Source: Blattamonas nauphoetae
Taxonomy: Eukaryota > Preaxostyla > Oxymonadida
Direction of reading: 5' to 3'
Assembly (NCBI GenBank): GCA_033064195.1
Contig: JARBJD010000049.1
Location: forward strand, 248,001-312,000
DNA length: 64,000 bases
Shown one piece after another: positions 45,363 through 55,466 of this stretch (position 1 is its first letter; the number at the start of each line of letters is the position of its first letter). A program made the position numbers and the translations under genes. The notes under the pieces are model-generated. The model saw nothing but the letters and a program-made list of their open reading frames with translations, ran no database searches and was not told the DNA's origin.

Positions 45363-46575
45363 CCCCACCCCTCACCTCGTGTGATCATCCCCTCCCCTCA
45401 CCTCGTGTGATCATCCCCTCCCCTCACCTCGTGTGATCATCCCCACCCCTCACCTCGTGTGATCATCCCCACCCCTCACCTCGTGTGATCATCCCCTCCC
45501 CTCACCTCGTGTGATCATCCCCTCCCCTCACCTCGTGTGATCATCCCCTCCCTTCACCTCGTGTGATCATCCCCTCCCTTCACCTCGTGTGATCATCCCC
45601 TCCCCTCACCTCGTGTGATCATCCCCTCCCTTCACCTCGTGTGATCATCCCTCCCTCACCTCGTGTGATCATCCCCTCCCTCACCTCGTGTGATCATCCC
45701 TCCCTTCACCTCGTGTGATCATCCCCTCCCTTCACCTCGTGTGATCATCCCCACCCCTCACCTCGTGTGATCATCCCCTCCCTTCACCTCGTGTGATCAT
45801 CCCTCCCCTCACCTCGTGTGATCATCCCCACCCCTCACCTCGTGTGATCATCCCCACCCCTCACCTCGTGTGATCATCCCTCCCTTCACCTCGTGTGATC
45901 ATCCCCTCCCCTCACCTCGTGTGATCATCCCCACCCTTCACCTCGTGTGATCATCCCCTCCCTTCACCTCGTGTGATCATCCCTCCCCTCACCTCGTGTG
46001 ATCATCCCCACCCCTCACCTCGTGTGATCATCCCTCCCTCACCTCGTGTGATCATCCCCTCCCCTCACCTCGTGTGATCATCCCCACCCTTCACCTCGTG
46101 TGATCATCCCCTCCCTTCACCTCGTGTGATCATCCCTCTCCTCACCTCGTGTGATCATCCCCTCCCCCTCACCTCGTGTGATCATCCCCACCCTTCACCT
46201 CGTGTGATCATCCCCTCCCTTCACCTCGTGTGATCATCCCCTCCCCTCACCTCGTGTGATCATCCCCTCCCCTCACCTCGTGTGATCATCCCCACCCTTC
46301 ACCTCGTGTGATCATCCCCTCCCTTCACCTCGTGTGATCATCCCCTCTCCTCACCTCGTGTGATCATCCCCTCCCTTCACCTCGTGTGATCATCCCCACC
46401 CCTCACCTCGTGTGATCATCCCTCCCTTCACCTCGTGTGATCATCCCCTCCCCCTCACCTCGTGTGATCATCCCCACCCCTCACCTCGTGTGATCATCCC
46501 CACCCCTCACCTCGTGTGATCATCCCCTCCCCTCACCTCGTGTGATCATCCCCTCCCCTCACCTCGTGTACTCAT
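45363..46575. repeat. Minisatellite, about 46 copies of a 24-27 base unit
   Basis: A tandem array with unit close to CCTCACCTCGTGTGATCATCCC plus a short C/T or C/A spacer. The core CACCTCGTGTGATCATCC is nearly invariant across about 46 copies by my count; variation is confined to the spacer (CCTCCC, CCACCC, CTCCCT, and shorter forms). Each unit holds the palindrome TGATCA. Since the common unit of 26 is not a multiple of three and contains TGA, no frame stays open, so the array is noncoding. The strand bias (C/T-rich on the plus strand) and core conservation suggest expansion by slippage or unequal exchange with continuing homogenisation. Confidence 0.97.
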
Positions 46576-46812
46576 TCCCTCCTGCCCCTTCGCACGGTCA
46601 TCACAGCCTATCCACACTCCAAAACGTCACTTTCCCACCTCATCCTCTTAAATTACTTTTTCTTCCTCATATTCACGCATCCACATGTAACCTTCCTATT
46701 TCACTCTTATTGTTTTCGTCATCAATTTATTAATTCCTGGGTTTAGTCGTGTACAGAAAGAAGTGGTTGATCAAGCCCATTGTTGCGACTTACGAGTGGT
46801 GACCTCCTAATT

Positions 46813-46840
46813 AGGCGCTGTCCGAGGACGGACAGCGCCT
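46813..46840. repeat. Perfect 12-bp inverted repeat with 4-base loop
   Basis: AGGCGCTGTCCG at 46813-46824 pairs with CGGACAGCGCCT at 46829-46840 around the loop AGGA. It lies 25 bases before the left MITE and is far richer in GC than its surroundings. It could be a relic of an inserted foldback end. No transcript signal is evident. Confidence 0.85.
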
Positions 46841-46864
46841 CACTTTGTCCGGACAATTGCTCCT

Positions 46865-47457
46865 CACTATCACCAATACGTTCCATGTCAACAATTCGTG
46901 CTTTTTTCTGGAATTATCACTTTTGGTCAAACTAAGAAAAAAATAAAATTTTAGAATTTTCTTCCCACTGGATCCTGAGAAAACCTCAAAACACGTTATA
47001 CAGCGAAACGCCACACATTTTCCAAACTTTCGACAATCATTTTTCCATATCCAGACATCCGTTTGAGACCGAAGAAAAAGCATTATTTTCGTAAACATAT
47101 CGATAAAAGACACTCAAAAAAATAAAAAAATTATTCCCATGATATTTTTCTGGGCGAAAAACAGCCTTTTTTCATATCGTCCCAGATACCCATGATTTTT
47201 GTTCCAATTTTTTTTCAAAATGTTCATTTCACCAAACAAACGTTTCTGTGGAAAATTTCATCAAAATCGGTTCACAGGTTGTGAAGTTATGACGAGAACA
47301 CATGAAAAAAGTGGTTGAAAAGAGCTATTGTGAGGATTTTTTGGGATCCAGTGGGAAGAAAATTCTAAAATTTTATTTTTTTCTTAGTTTGACTAAAAGT
47401 GATCATTCCAGAAAAAAGCACGAATTGTTGACATGGAACGTATTGGTGACGCCACTA
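46865..47457. mobile_element. Foldback MITE, copy 1 (about 0.59 kb)
   Basis: The element carries terminal inverted repeats of more than 100 bases. The left arm begins TCACCAATACGTTCCATGTC (46869), and the right arm ends with the complement, GACATGGAACGTATTGGTGA, then CGCCACTA at 47457. The arms run inward to a GGATCC on each side. The inner part is AT-rich and also partly palindromic. Its right end matches copy 2 (53498-54093), but the outermost left bases have diverged (CTCACTATCACC instead of TAGTGGCGTCACC). No transposase is encoded. The internal sequence is inverted relative to copy 2. Confidence 0.85.
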
Positions 47458-47640
47458 TTAATAGCTCAAATATGTTCTCACCGATGTCAAAATTTAGGCT
47501 GTTTTCGATAAAATGGGTAGAGATACAGTGAGATTTATGCAATTACACCTAAAAAACATCAGAGTGGATTTGTATTTTCTCAGAGTTTATTCACACTTCA
47601 CCCGATCCTTTTTCCACTCACTTTTTCAAGTCGCCGGATC

Positions 47641-47684
47641 GTCTTCGCAGCCCCCCTGCTCAAGAGCAGGGGGGCTGCGAAGAC
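47641..47684. repeat. Perfect 21-bp hairpin with 2-base loop
   Basis: The left arm at 47641-47661 (GTCTTCGCAGCCCCCCTGCTC is its 21-base extent; key parts GTCTTCGCAG, six C, TGCTC) pairs without mismatch with 47664-47684 around AA. The arms are GC-rich inside AT-rich DNA. No open frame or promoter is attached. It may be a minimal foldback element or a collapsed inverted duplication. Confidence 0.9.
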
Positions 47685-48916
47685 AATTCGTGAATTACCA
47701 AAAGAAACAGTGATAATAAGACTTTTTGTGAAGTGTGCATAAGTTGATGGATAACAAATTAGTGCTAATTGTGGTGTCACAAAAGAGTGTAACTCTCAAA
47801 AATGGGGACTAACAATAGCCCATTTAAGAGAATCTTTCGCCTCAACCTCGTGTCCAAGAAAGTGTATTTTGGAGCTCTCAAGCGAGTCCAGTTATGAACT
47901 TCAAATGTATGGTATGGATCATCTTTCTTCTTCATCGTTTCATCGTGTCAAGAAGATATCCAAACTCGCCCCACAATTGATTCCCACCCACAAATTTCGT
48001 GAACAGACCGGTTAAACCATTTGAAATCATCAACAAATTATCGAGGATGGACGATTCTTATCTCTGGTGTATGATGAGAAGAGATTCGATGATGGTGATT
48101 CAAAATTCTCTTGAAGTCAATCATTCTTAGACATCTGGTTATGAATTTATCCGAGAATCACCTGATTTTTTCTATTCTTTTTTTGTCATTCCTTGTCTCG
48201 CCTCAACCTTGACATTGTTCAATATGTGATAACGACATAGCAGATGGATCGCTTCACAAAAGTGTTGCTTGATCGGGTCCACAAACACTGAGGTTCTCCA
48301 TCTGATTCAACATTTTTTGATGTGTCGCCATAAGAACTTGGGTCTTTATTTTTTGACATCATTGAAAAGTCCGAAGACCAACATTCAAAACCAATCTCCT
48401 CTCATGGTTGAGGAATGACTCGATCTTTCTCAAGAATTGGTGCATGAAAAAATTGAATAGTCTTTTCGAGATCATGGATCAAGCCGTGATGAGAGTGTTC
48501 TACTGCTTTTTTTGTTTGTGACTGTCGAACTTTTGAATGATGTCATCAATTCCGACCCATACTGGTTGGTCCATTCTTATCCCACACCGAAAATAGCGTG
48601 GATCATTGATTTTCGTGGATTGTTAACGATTCACAACAGTGGATCTCTCAGATCTGATTTATGTCAAAACAAGGCTGACACTTCGGAATCAATCGCTAGC
48701 TCTCTCAGATTTACTCGAATCAATGCCGCCTACCATCATCTCCTGCTTATTTTGAGAAAAAAACCGAATGACAAGAGAGATTGAGAAGCGACGAGAAAAA
48801 AAAGGGGAAAAGATTCCGAAGAGTCATCATTCTTGATGACGAAGACCTTTAGGGAAGACTTTTTTGTTTTTGCAGCCACTTTTTTGGTTCAGGTGTCTGG
48901 TCGTGGGCATCTTGGC
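47685..48916. other. Intergenic stretch with eroded open frames
   Basis: No supported gene. A 90-codon frame at 48512-48784 on the plus strand (IAWIIDFRGLLTIHNSGSLR) has no recognisable domain, no start context and no splice-consistent extension. Near 48050-48100 a short run (LVYDEKRFDDGD in one frame) vaguely recalls the DEK-R-F block of Tc1/mariner or IS630 transposases, but flanking frames are broken and I could not confirm it. The sequence is moderately AT-rich. Confidence 0.3.
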
Positions 48917-49303
48917 TCAGGAGGGTTTTGTTTCGGTTCTGCTGTATTCTTGCGGCATGTTTTTTCGTGGCGATGGACTCTTGAGAACCCTGCAAAAGGC
49001 CTTGTCACAGAACCTGCAAGCTCGTTTTCGCTGCTGGTTTGCTCGTCGTGCTTGGGCGAGCTTTGTATAGCCCTTGGAGGGGTCTCTTTTTGTCTTGGTT
49101 TTCATCGGCTTTGGCGAGCTGGCGTTCCCCGTTTGGACTGGATGGGAAACCGGAACGTCCTGAACTTCCACTTGAATCTCCGGCGACTTGGTCGCCTCTG
49201 GGATGGAAACTGGAGGACTGTCGTATTGGTAGAACGAGCCCTCAGGTTCGGGTAACGAGTCGAAATTCTGAGACTGCATAATTGGTGAACGATTATCAGC
49301 CAA
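48917..49303 (-). CDS. Hypothetical 128-residue basic protein or gene fragment in the repeat island
   Basis: An open frame starts at an ATG (49303) and ends at 48917. The N-terminal half is acidic and Pro/Ser-rich (PEPEGSFYQYDSPPVSIPEA), the second half basic (KTKTKRDPSKGYTKLAQARR, then NQQRKRACRFC). GC content is visibly higher than in the surrounding DNA, like that of the long host exons elsewhere in the window. A 24-base stretch in the second half (49008-48985, GTTCTG to TTGCAG) has intron-like ends and could be spliced without loss of frame. No family is recognised. It may be a real small gene, or a part of an unidentified mobile element. Confidence 0.35.
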   Translation of the reverse strand: MADNRSPIMQSQNFDSLPEPEGSFYQYDSPPVSIPEATKSPEIQVEVQDVPVSHPVQTGNASSPKPMKTKTKRDPSKGYTKLAQARRANQQRKRACRFCDKAFCRVLKSPSPRKNMPQEYSRTETKPS

Positions 49304-50699
49304 TCCATGTCCCGATTTTCATTCAAACCTCCCTTTTGTTCTTCCGTACGGGCGAGGGTATTTTTGAGAGTGTCAGTTCGGTCTGTGTTCGTGGTTGTGG
49401 ATTTTTGTACACTCTTTTATCAATCCAATCTTTCTACCGACTGAAGAATGCAAAATGGACAGTAGTGATCAAATTGTGTGAAAAGACAAGAAATGAGATT
49501 TGATAATCATAGTGGATATTTCGAAATGAATCATACCCACTTAAGTTCATTCCTCAGTCTTCACAGCAAAGGAAAGAGTCTTTGGAGACGAAGATTCGAT
49601 TTTTGAGTGGATTGAATCCCACACCCTTGAGAGTGCTGAGTCTCAAAGACTGAAGGACAGACCGACATTCTTGGAGTGTCGAAATAAAATGGCGGATCAA
49701 GGCTACGAAGCAGTTGTCAATGATACCGACAGGTTAGATCCAAGGAATGCTGAAACTTCTGAGTGGGAGAAGAGGATACACCGCGGAACAAAGAAAAGTC
49801 TGTGGATGACTTTCAAGGACGACTGTCCGGATTTGGACATCTCAAAGTCCTTTGTCGATGAACTAACCAGAAAGATCGGTAAAGTTGTGTATCGTACCAA
49901 TGTCTGTGTGAAATGCGAGCGTCTTGACGTGGATGATCGTGAATAAGATAACATGAGAAAAATGAATCAGACCATCTCGGAAACACTCATCATCGAGAAG
50001 CAGATTCTCCTATTCCACGAGAGACACGCACAGATCCAGAGAGATGATTTCAATGATCTTCGGATGAACTTGCCAGACGGAGAATGTTGAATTGTATTCG
50101 ATTTTTAGGACAATTGGAAGTTGATGATGAAGGAGTATTCAGAAAACAGAATTGTATGAACATCAACATGTGATACACCACTGTTTCATCATCCTGTCGA
50201 ATCGCGAAGGGATCAAAGCCGAAACAAGACTCCATTATTTCTCTACTGTTCTAAACCACGACGCCTTTTTCGTCTGATCATACTTCAATCAGGTCGCCAA
50301 TCATCCGATTGTTCGAGATTCTTGTTCCCTCACTTTCTTCTCTGATCCAGGACCACACTTTCCGAACAAAGTCGTAGTAAACCATCTTCTCTCACCTACT
50401 TCACTATCAATCAGGATGAAGAGGATCCAAGTCAATTATTAGCTCGGACACAACCATCACGGCGATCGATAAATTTAATAATTGCATTAAACTCCAAATT
50501 ACTAATGGAACGCTCAGCCAAAACAACGAGTTTTAAATTTTATTCCCGAATCAAAAGCTTGATCGAGGCAACAGGCCTCATGTCCATTGCCGATGACAAG
50601 TGGGAAGTACTACCAGATAAGTTTGGAGAAAAGAAATGCATTGGAAAGACAAAACAATACCCCCCTCCAATTCACCACTTCACCATAGCAACAAACACA
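49304..50699. other. Intergenic stretch left of the hAT element
   Basis: No gene is supported with confidence. A 91-codon frame on the plus strand at 49671-49946 contains TFKDDCPDLDISKSFVDELT and VVYRTNVCVKCERLDVDD, with a C-x2-C pair, but has no partner exons or known domain. A second frame from 50505 runs into the hAT element at 50708, so its end belongs to the insertion. The rest is AT-rich without visible tandem repeats. Confidence 0.3.
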
Positions 50700-50707
50700 T
50701 TCGCACT
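50700..50707. repeat. Target-site duplication, left copy
   Basis: TTCGCACT lies directly before the CAGGG end of the hAT element. The same eight bases follow its right end at 53456-53463. Eight-base duplications are the standard product of hAT insertion. Confidence 0.95.
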
Positions 50708-53455
50708 CAGGGCTAGCCCAACAACTGTCCCGACCATACTTCGAATTTTCTTGATCACATTCAGATTGTTGGGATGACGCGTGGACAAACTCCATTCAGA
50801 ACGATTCGTTCTCCATAACAAGTCAACCAATCATCAAAACCGTTGGACTTCCAACTTAGTTGGCCAAAATTCACACACGCATGGACCGCAATCACGTCCG
50901 CATCCGCCTTTCCGTTGATATTCATGGGTATGGGCGAAATAACAAATCATCCGATGATAGATCGACTTTGTGGGGTTCCCCCAGCGTTTGCCAAGTCAAT
51001 CTCATTTTTGGTTCATTGAAGGGTCTTACTCTCCATTCAGAGCTGGAAAGCATCAGTATTGCGTCAATGGTTGGTGCGGAGGGATCGTTCATCATTTTCC
51101 TTCCACTAAAATGCGATTTTTATCCATTTACCTAAATTTCGAAAATACAGGCGATTGAACGTAAAAAATTGTGACAAAATGCTCAAAACACATCAACAAA
51201 ACAAACCTATTGAGTTGAGACAGCAGTTATCCCGACTTCTTTTCAAGTAGTGAATGAAAATGGTTCAGCAATGGAAGTGCTGTTCGGTTTGTTGGATCCT
51301 CTCGAATGAAAGTCTGTTTCTCAGTTGGAATGTGCAGAAGGAAATTCCTTCGGATGATTCTGAATTGTTCGCGTAGGTACAGCGCTTCGTTCGTTAAGAT
51401 TGTTGGATGCACAATTTGTTAGAGTGTGTTTTGGATGATAAGGCGTTGCGCAACATTTAGATGTGAAATTGAGTTCCGAAGATCGTCCTTTTGCCTTCGG
51501 AGGCAGCTAAAGGATCGTACCACATCGCATGTAGTCCATGGTAACACGAGGAGAAAACGAATGATTACTTTGGTTTCTGGAGGGGCGATGGATTCAGTCT
51601 CAGAGAGGAAGGTGGATATGCACGCCATCGATGTGAATCGATCAAGATTTCGATATTGAGAACAGAATGCGAGATAGTATTGAATTGATGGGCCATTTGG
51701 AAATAGCGGCTTCGGACGCCCTTGATCAATGAGATCGCAAAGAAGGAATGAATCGTTCCGCTTTTCGAATTGTTTTTCAAAGTTGAGACAGTGGATTGGT
51801 GCCAATCCACATACAATAGTTGTTAATCCCGCTGAGGGAAAATACCGATCAAAAAATGATATAAACAAGGCATGAAGAACCTCTATTTCTCGGAAAATCG
51901 TGATATAATCATCTTTGAGAAGAGGTTAAAGATATTCTTGTGAGAAGAGAGAATCGAGGACATGACAAATAAGTAGAAATGTTTTTTGTTGTGGGAATGA
52001 ATGGATACATTGGTCAGAGAAAGGAGAGAATCGAATTATACATAGTTGAGGTTGGTTGATTGCATCGATTTAATGAAGAGATTTCCTGGTTGGATGATAA
52101 GAACGGTCAAAAAGAGTCGAAGATACGAGGTGGGTCCAAAATATTTCATGAATTGTTGGGTTTGTGGATCTGATGATCGATGAGTGAGGAGAAAGAGCGA
52201 TCTACACTGTTTCAAAACCACAGAAGCCGGAAAATAAAGTGTGAACCAGCGTGTGAGACCTGCATATGGGACCATTTGTTTCGCACATCCATGTAGAGTC
52301 TGAATCTCCGCGAGTTCTTGTTTTCGAGAATGAGATCTGGATATGTGAACTGCCAGTGAATGATATGAAGTCAGGAGACTTTGAATGGTGGAGATGGAAG
52401 GCACGGAGAATGTGTGTTTGAGAACAAGTTGGAGCCTGTGCGATGAACAATGAATAGGAACAATGAATGGGAATTGTTTAAGGAGACGACCCCGCAGACC
52501 TTTCTCTAATCCGGACATTGTCGACTCGCCATCTGTACCTATCCCAACGAATGTATGTCAGGGTAGATCAAACTCATTGAAAATTGAGTTGCCCAATGCG
52601 AGGTGGGCCTTTCCGTCCGCCTCTTTCAGGAGAGGTCGAAGGGACATCACCTTTGAAAAAGGCTGATTCTTCGAATCCAAGACGCGTAGGATGCAAGAGA
52701 CCTATTTAACATTGGTGATATCCGTGGTTCCATCCAGCTTCAAACTAAATGGAAAATTAGATGATAGGTAAAGCTGGAGTTGAGACATTTGTGAGGAACA
52801 ACATTTTTCGACAATGTGCCAGTAAACACGCAAACTAGTGAGGGCTGAAGCAAAAATTAGTGGGACATTTGTCCGGGAGTCGTGAAGTCGACAAAGGGAT
52901 GGATAGGTTGATGCAGGTAGAATAGACGATGAGATGTAGGAGGCAGCAGCGATTCTGTTTTGATATAGAACTGTCTGGAGTTCATCTGGGTAAGCCATGA
53001 TTTCCTGATCTGTGTCGCTGCATTTCAATTCTTTTTCTGAAAAACGAGTTCGATGTTGAGTTGAAAGACAATGCCGCATAAAATTGGACCAAGATATGTT
53101 TGTTGCTCCTTGGGAAATGATTGTTTTGTGTCTGGTTCCGAATCGCCAGTGAACAGAGATGCAATGCTCACAGAATAATCAAAATTCGGAGAGTGAAAAG
53201 ACCGTTTTGTTATGATTGGGAAAAAAGGTATGAGAAGTTTGAATACAATTGTGAAGTGTTCCAAGTTCGTCTGAAGTTCAGTGGAGTCGATCTTGCTGTG
53301 GTTTGTCCTTCCCGTTGAAAAGAACGAGCGGAGGGAGTGTATTGGAGGGAGAAACAGATTGAGTCCAGAGTTTCGTGAACATTGGGCGAAATGAAGAAAA
53401 AGGAGTGATCAATAATAATCGAAGTATGGTCGGGACAGTGGTTGGGCTAGCCCTG
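50708..53455 (-). mobile_element. hAT DNA transposon, complete ends, decayed transposase (2,748 bases)
   Basis: The left end CAGGGCTAGCCCAACAACTG and right end CAGTGGTTGGGCTAGCCCTG are imperfect terminal inverted repeats. The match continues inward for about 50 bases (GTCCCGACCATACTTCGA on the left). The CAGGG start is typical of hAT elements, and exact 8-bp duplications TTCGCACT flank it. The interior carries a minus-strand hAT transposase (separate entry). The perfect duplications and close repeats imply a fairly recent insertion, although the transposase frame is already broken. Confidence 0.93.
51227..53340 (-). pseudogene. hAT-family transposase, inactivated
   Basis: Read on the minus strand, the frame shows a BED-like zinc finger near 53170-53040 (CEHC, then spaced H-x-C-x4-H). 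The catalytic region follows with SLKLDGTTDITNV, a G-I-G-T-D-G-E-S-T-M segment near 52520 and VPIHCSSHRLQLVLKHTF with RWFTLY. At 51560-51450 is the hAT C-terminal dimerisation motif LLVLPWTTCDVVRSFSCLRR. The frame is largely colinear, but stop codons interrupt it: TAG just after TDITNVK (near 52702), TGA near 52547, TAA near 52036 and another after QNTL near 51419. At least four breaks rule out a working product unless some are in introns. Confidence 0.85.
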
Positions 53456-53463
53456 TTCGCACT
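53456..53463. repeat. Target-site duplication, right copy
   Basis: TTCGCACT lies directly after the CCCTG right end of the hAT element and is identical to the left copy at 50700-50707. Confidence 0.95.
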
Positions 53464-53497
53464 ACAAAGATTGGAACAACGCGAGAAGGGTGACTTG

Positions 53498-54093
53498 TAG
53501 TGGCGTCACCAATACGTTCCATGTCAACAATTCGTGCTTTTTTCTGGAATGATCACTTTTAGTCAAACTAAGAAAAAAATAAAATTTTAGAATTTTCTTC
53601 CCACTGGATCCCAAAAAATCCTCACAATAGCTCTTTTCAACCACTTTTTTCATGTGTTCTCGTCATAACTTCACAACCTGTGAACCGATTTTGATGAAAT
53701 TTTCCACAGAAACGTTTGTTTGGTGAAATGAACATTTTGAAAAAAAAATTGGAAAAAAAATTATGGGTATCTGGGAAGATATGAAAAAAGGCTGTTTTTC
53801 GCCCAGCAAAATTTCATGGGAAAAAATTTTGATTTTTTTGAGCATCTTTTGTCGATATGTTTACGAAAATAATGCATTTTCTTCGGCCTCAAACGGATGT
53901 CTGGTTCTGGAAAAATGATTGTCAAAAGTTTGGAAAATGTGTGGCATTTCGCTGTATACCGTATTGTGAGGTTTTCTCGGGATCCAGTGGGAGGAAAATT
54001 CTAACATTTTATTTTTTTCTTTGTCTGACCAAAAGTGATAATTCCAGAAAAAAGCACGAATTGTTGACATGGAACGTATTGGTGACGCCACTA
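53498..54093. mobile_element. Foldback MITE, copy 2 (596 bases)
   Basis: The ends TAGTGGCGTCACCAATACG (left) and CGTATTGGTGACGCCACTA (right) are perfect inverted repeats, and the arms extend over 100 bases inward to GGATCC on both sides with few mismatches. If TA is the duplicated target, the element proper is 53500-54091, which would fit a Tc1/mariner-type MITE; the class is an inference because no transposase is present. It sits 34 bases right of the hAT duplication. The internal sequence is inverted relative to copy 1. Confidence 0.88.
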
Positions 54094-54403
54094 TTACCAC
54101 AAAAATTGTTGATTGATTCAGAAGCCAGGGAGAGGATACATGACAATTGTGATGAAGATGCTATTATTCCACAGATACGTGCGTGTAATGTCGCCAAACC
54201 CAGGACTGCGGCGCCATGTCATCCACCTTTTGTTTACAAGGACGGAATTATCCGGCCCGTCAAGTGCAGTGATACCGATTATTTTTTTTAAAAAAACACT
54301 TTCTCAGATTATTGTGCGACACAAATGAATCCTTAAACGCATTGAGAATATTGAGGGTCGATCAAGTCACTCAGTCAACTTCACCTTTACTCCGTCAGTC
54401 CAC

Positions 54404-55186
54404 ATGTATTCACAGGATCAAATCAATGAGAGACGTAAGAGATTTGGTTTAGTCGTCCAAGAAACTGACCATCAACCAAATCGAATCCAACCTCAAAAAA
54501 GGCAACAATCAACGAGAGCTCCGAAGCAAGATAGACAACCACCATCTAACGCATCAAAGTTCAAGCCAAATATTCAACAGAAACTCGGAAATCAATCACA
54601 AACGCGACAACAGCCTGTATCTTCACATTTTTCAATTCAAAGCTCGAACATTCCTCTCTTGCAGCAAGCAACACACACATCAACTACGTCAATGACTCCT
54701 GAGAAGGAGGAGGAGGTTTGATCATTTTTTCTTCTGTATTCAATCTAGATTTGGCAAAGAGCCATCACAAAGAAAAGACGAGCAGCACGTTTTGGACAGG
54801 ATATTCCGATGTCAGCAGAGGAAAATTTGGTCATTCGAAAGCGTCGTTTCGCTGGAATGAATATTGAATCGTTTATTTTTGGTGGAGAAGAGGAACAGTC
54901 ACAACCTGTCGTCGCTGAATCTCATCCTCCGCCTCAATCTATTCAGACACAGATCGTGTCTCCTGTCAAAGATCCAATCCCTGTACCGATTGAAGAACAG
55001 AAGGAACCTGTTTCAATCGTTCCTGAGAGTGTAGAACAAGATAAACCAGAACCAGTTTGATTTTCTATCGATCGCCAAATTTTTCAGCCAACACCTCCTC
55101 AAGATGAAGAAAAAACCAAACCAACACCGAAAAAACCTGCAGCAACACCGAAGAAGAAAGTTGCTGCGAAAAAGAAGAAGGTCTAA
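54404..55186 (+). CDS. Tho1/SARNP (MOS11)-like mRNA-export protein
   Basis: Three exons, 54404-54715, 54749-55054 and 55088-55186, with two 33-base introns; 238 residues. Repeated basic R-x-x-RFG motifs are visible: QINERRKRFGLVV at the start, KKRRAARFGQDIPMS in the middle and VIRKRRFAGMNIES. Such K/R-R-x-x-RFG repeats are the signature of the C-terminal region of Tho1/CIP29/MOS11, which binds RNA and the Sub2/UAP56 helicase in the TREX mRNA-export complex. The rest is Gln/Pro-rich and ends in Lys-rich repeats (PKKPAATPKKKVAAKKKKV), suggesting nuclear localisation. The usual N-terminal SAP domain is not seen. The assignment rests on the motif only. Confidence 0.5.
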
Positions 55187-55466
55187 GACCATCTCATTCC
55201 TTGCTGAAACCGTGCCCCTACGGCACAACTTCATATTTCTCATTTCATCAAACAAACCAACGTAACTGTTACTTAGGTATGTATTACTTTCATCATATTA
55301 TTCAATGTTAATCGAGATAATTTGTCCAAAAGAAGATGGTTCCAAAATCAGAGAAGAAATGATGATATCTGAGATATGACGATGAAATTGAACGGAAAAT
55401 CGAAGAAAATGAAGAATATTATGCAATAAACGTCTAAAAGAAAACAGGGCTCCCGTTCAGGAGTGA

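Noticed and set aside
45363-46575. CRISPR array
   Set aside because: The spacers are 6 to 8 C/T-rich bases and nearly identical; this is a minisatellite in a eukaryotic genome.
48040-48130. Tc1/mariner-like transposase relic
   Set aside because: Only a short DEK-R-F-like run in one frame; no second catalytic block or inverted ends could be found.
53861-54291. Open frames inside and beside the MITE copies
   Set aside because: They arise from the repeat itself and recur in both copies, without any protein motif.
55205-55225. Hairpin GTGCC/GGCAC after the Tho1-like gene
   Set aside because: A 5-bp stem is too weak to claim a terminator or histone-type 3' signal.
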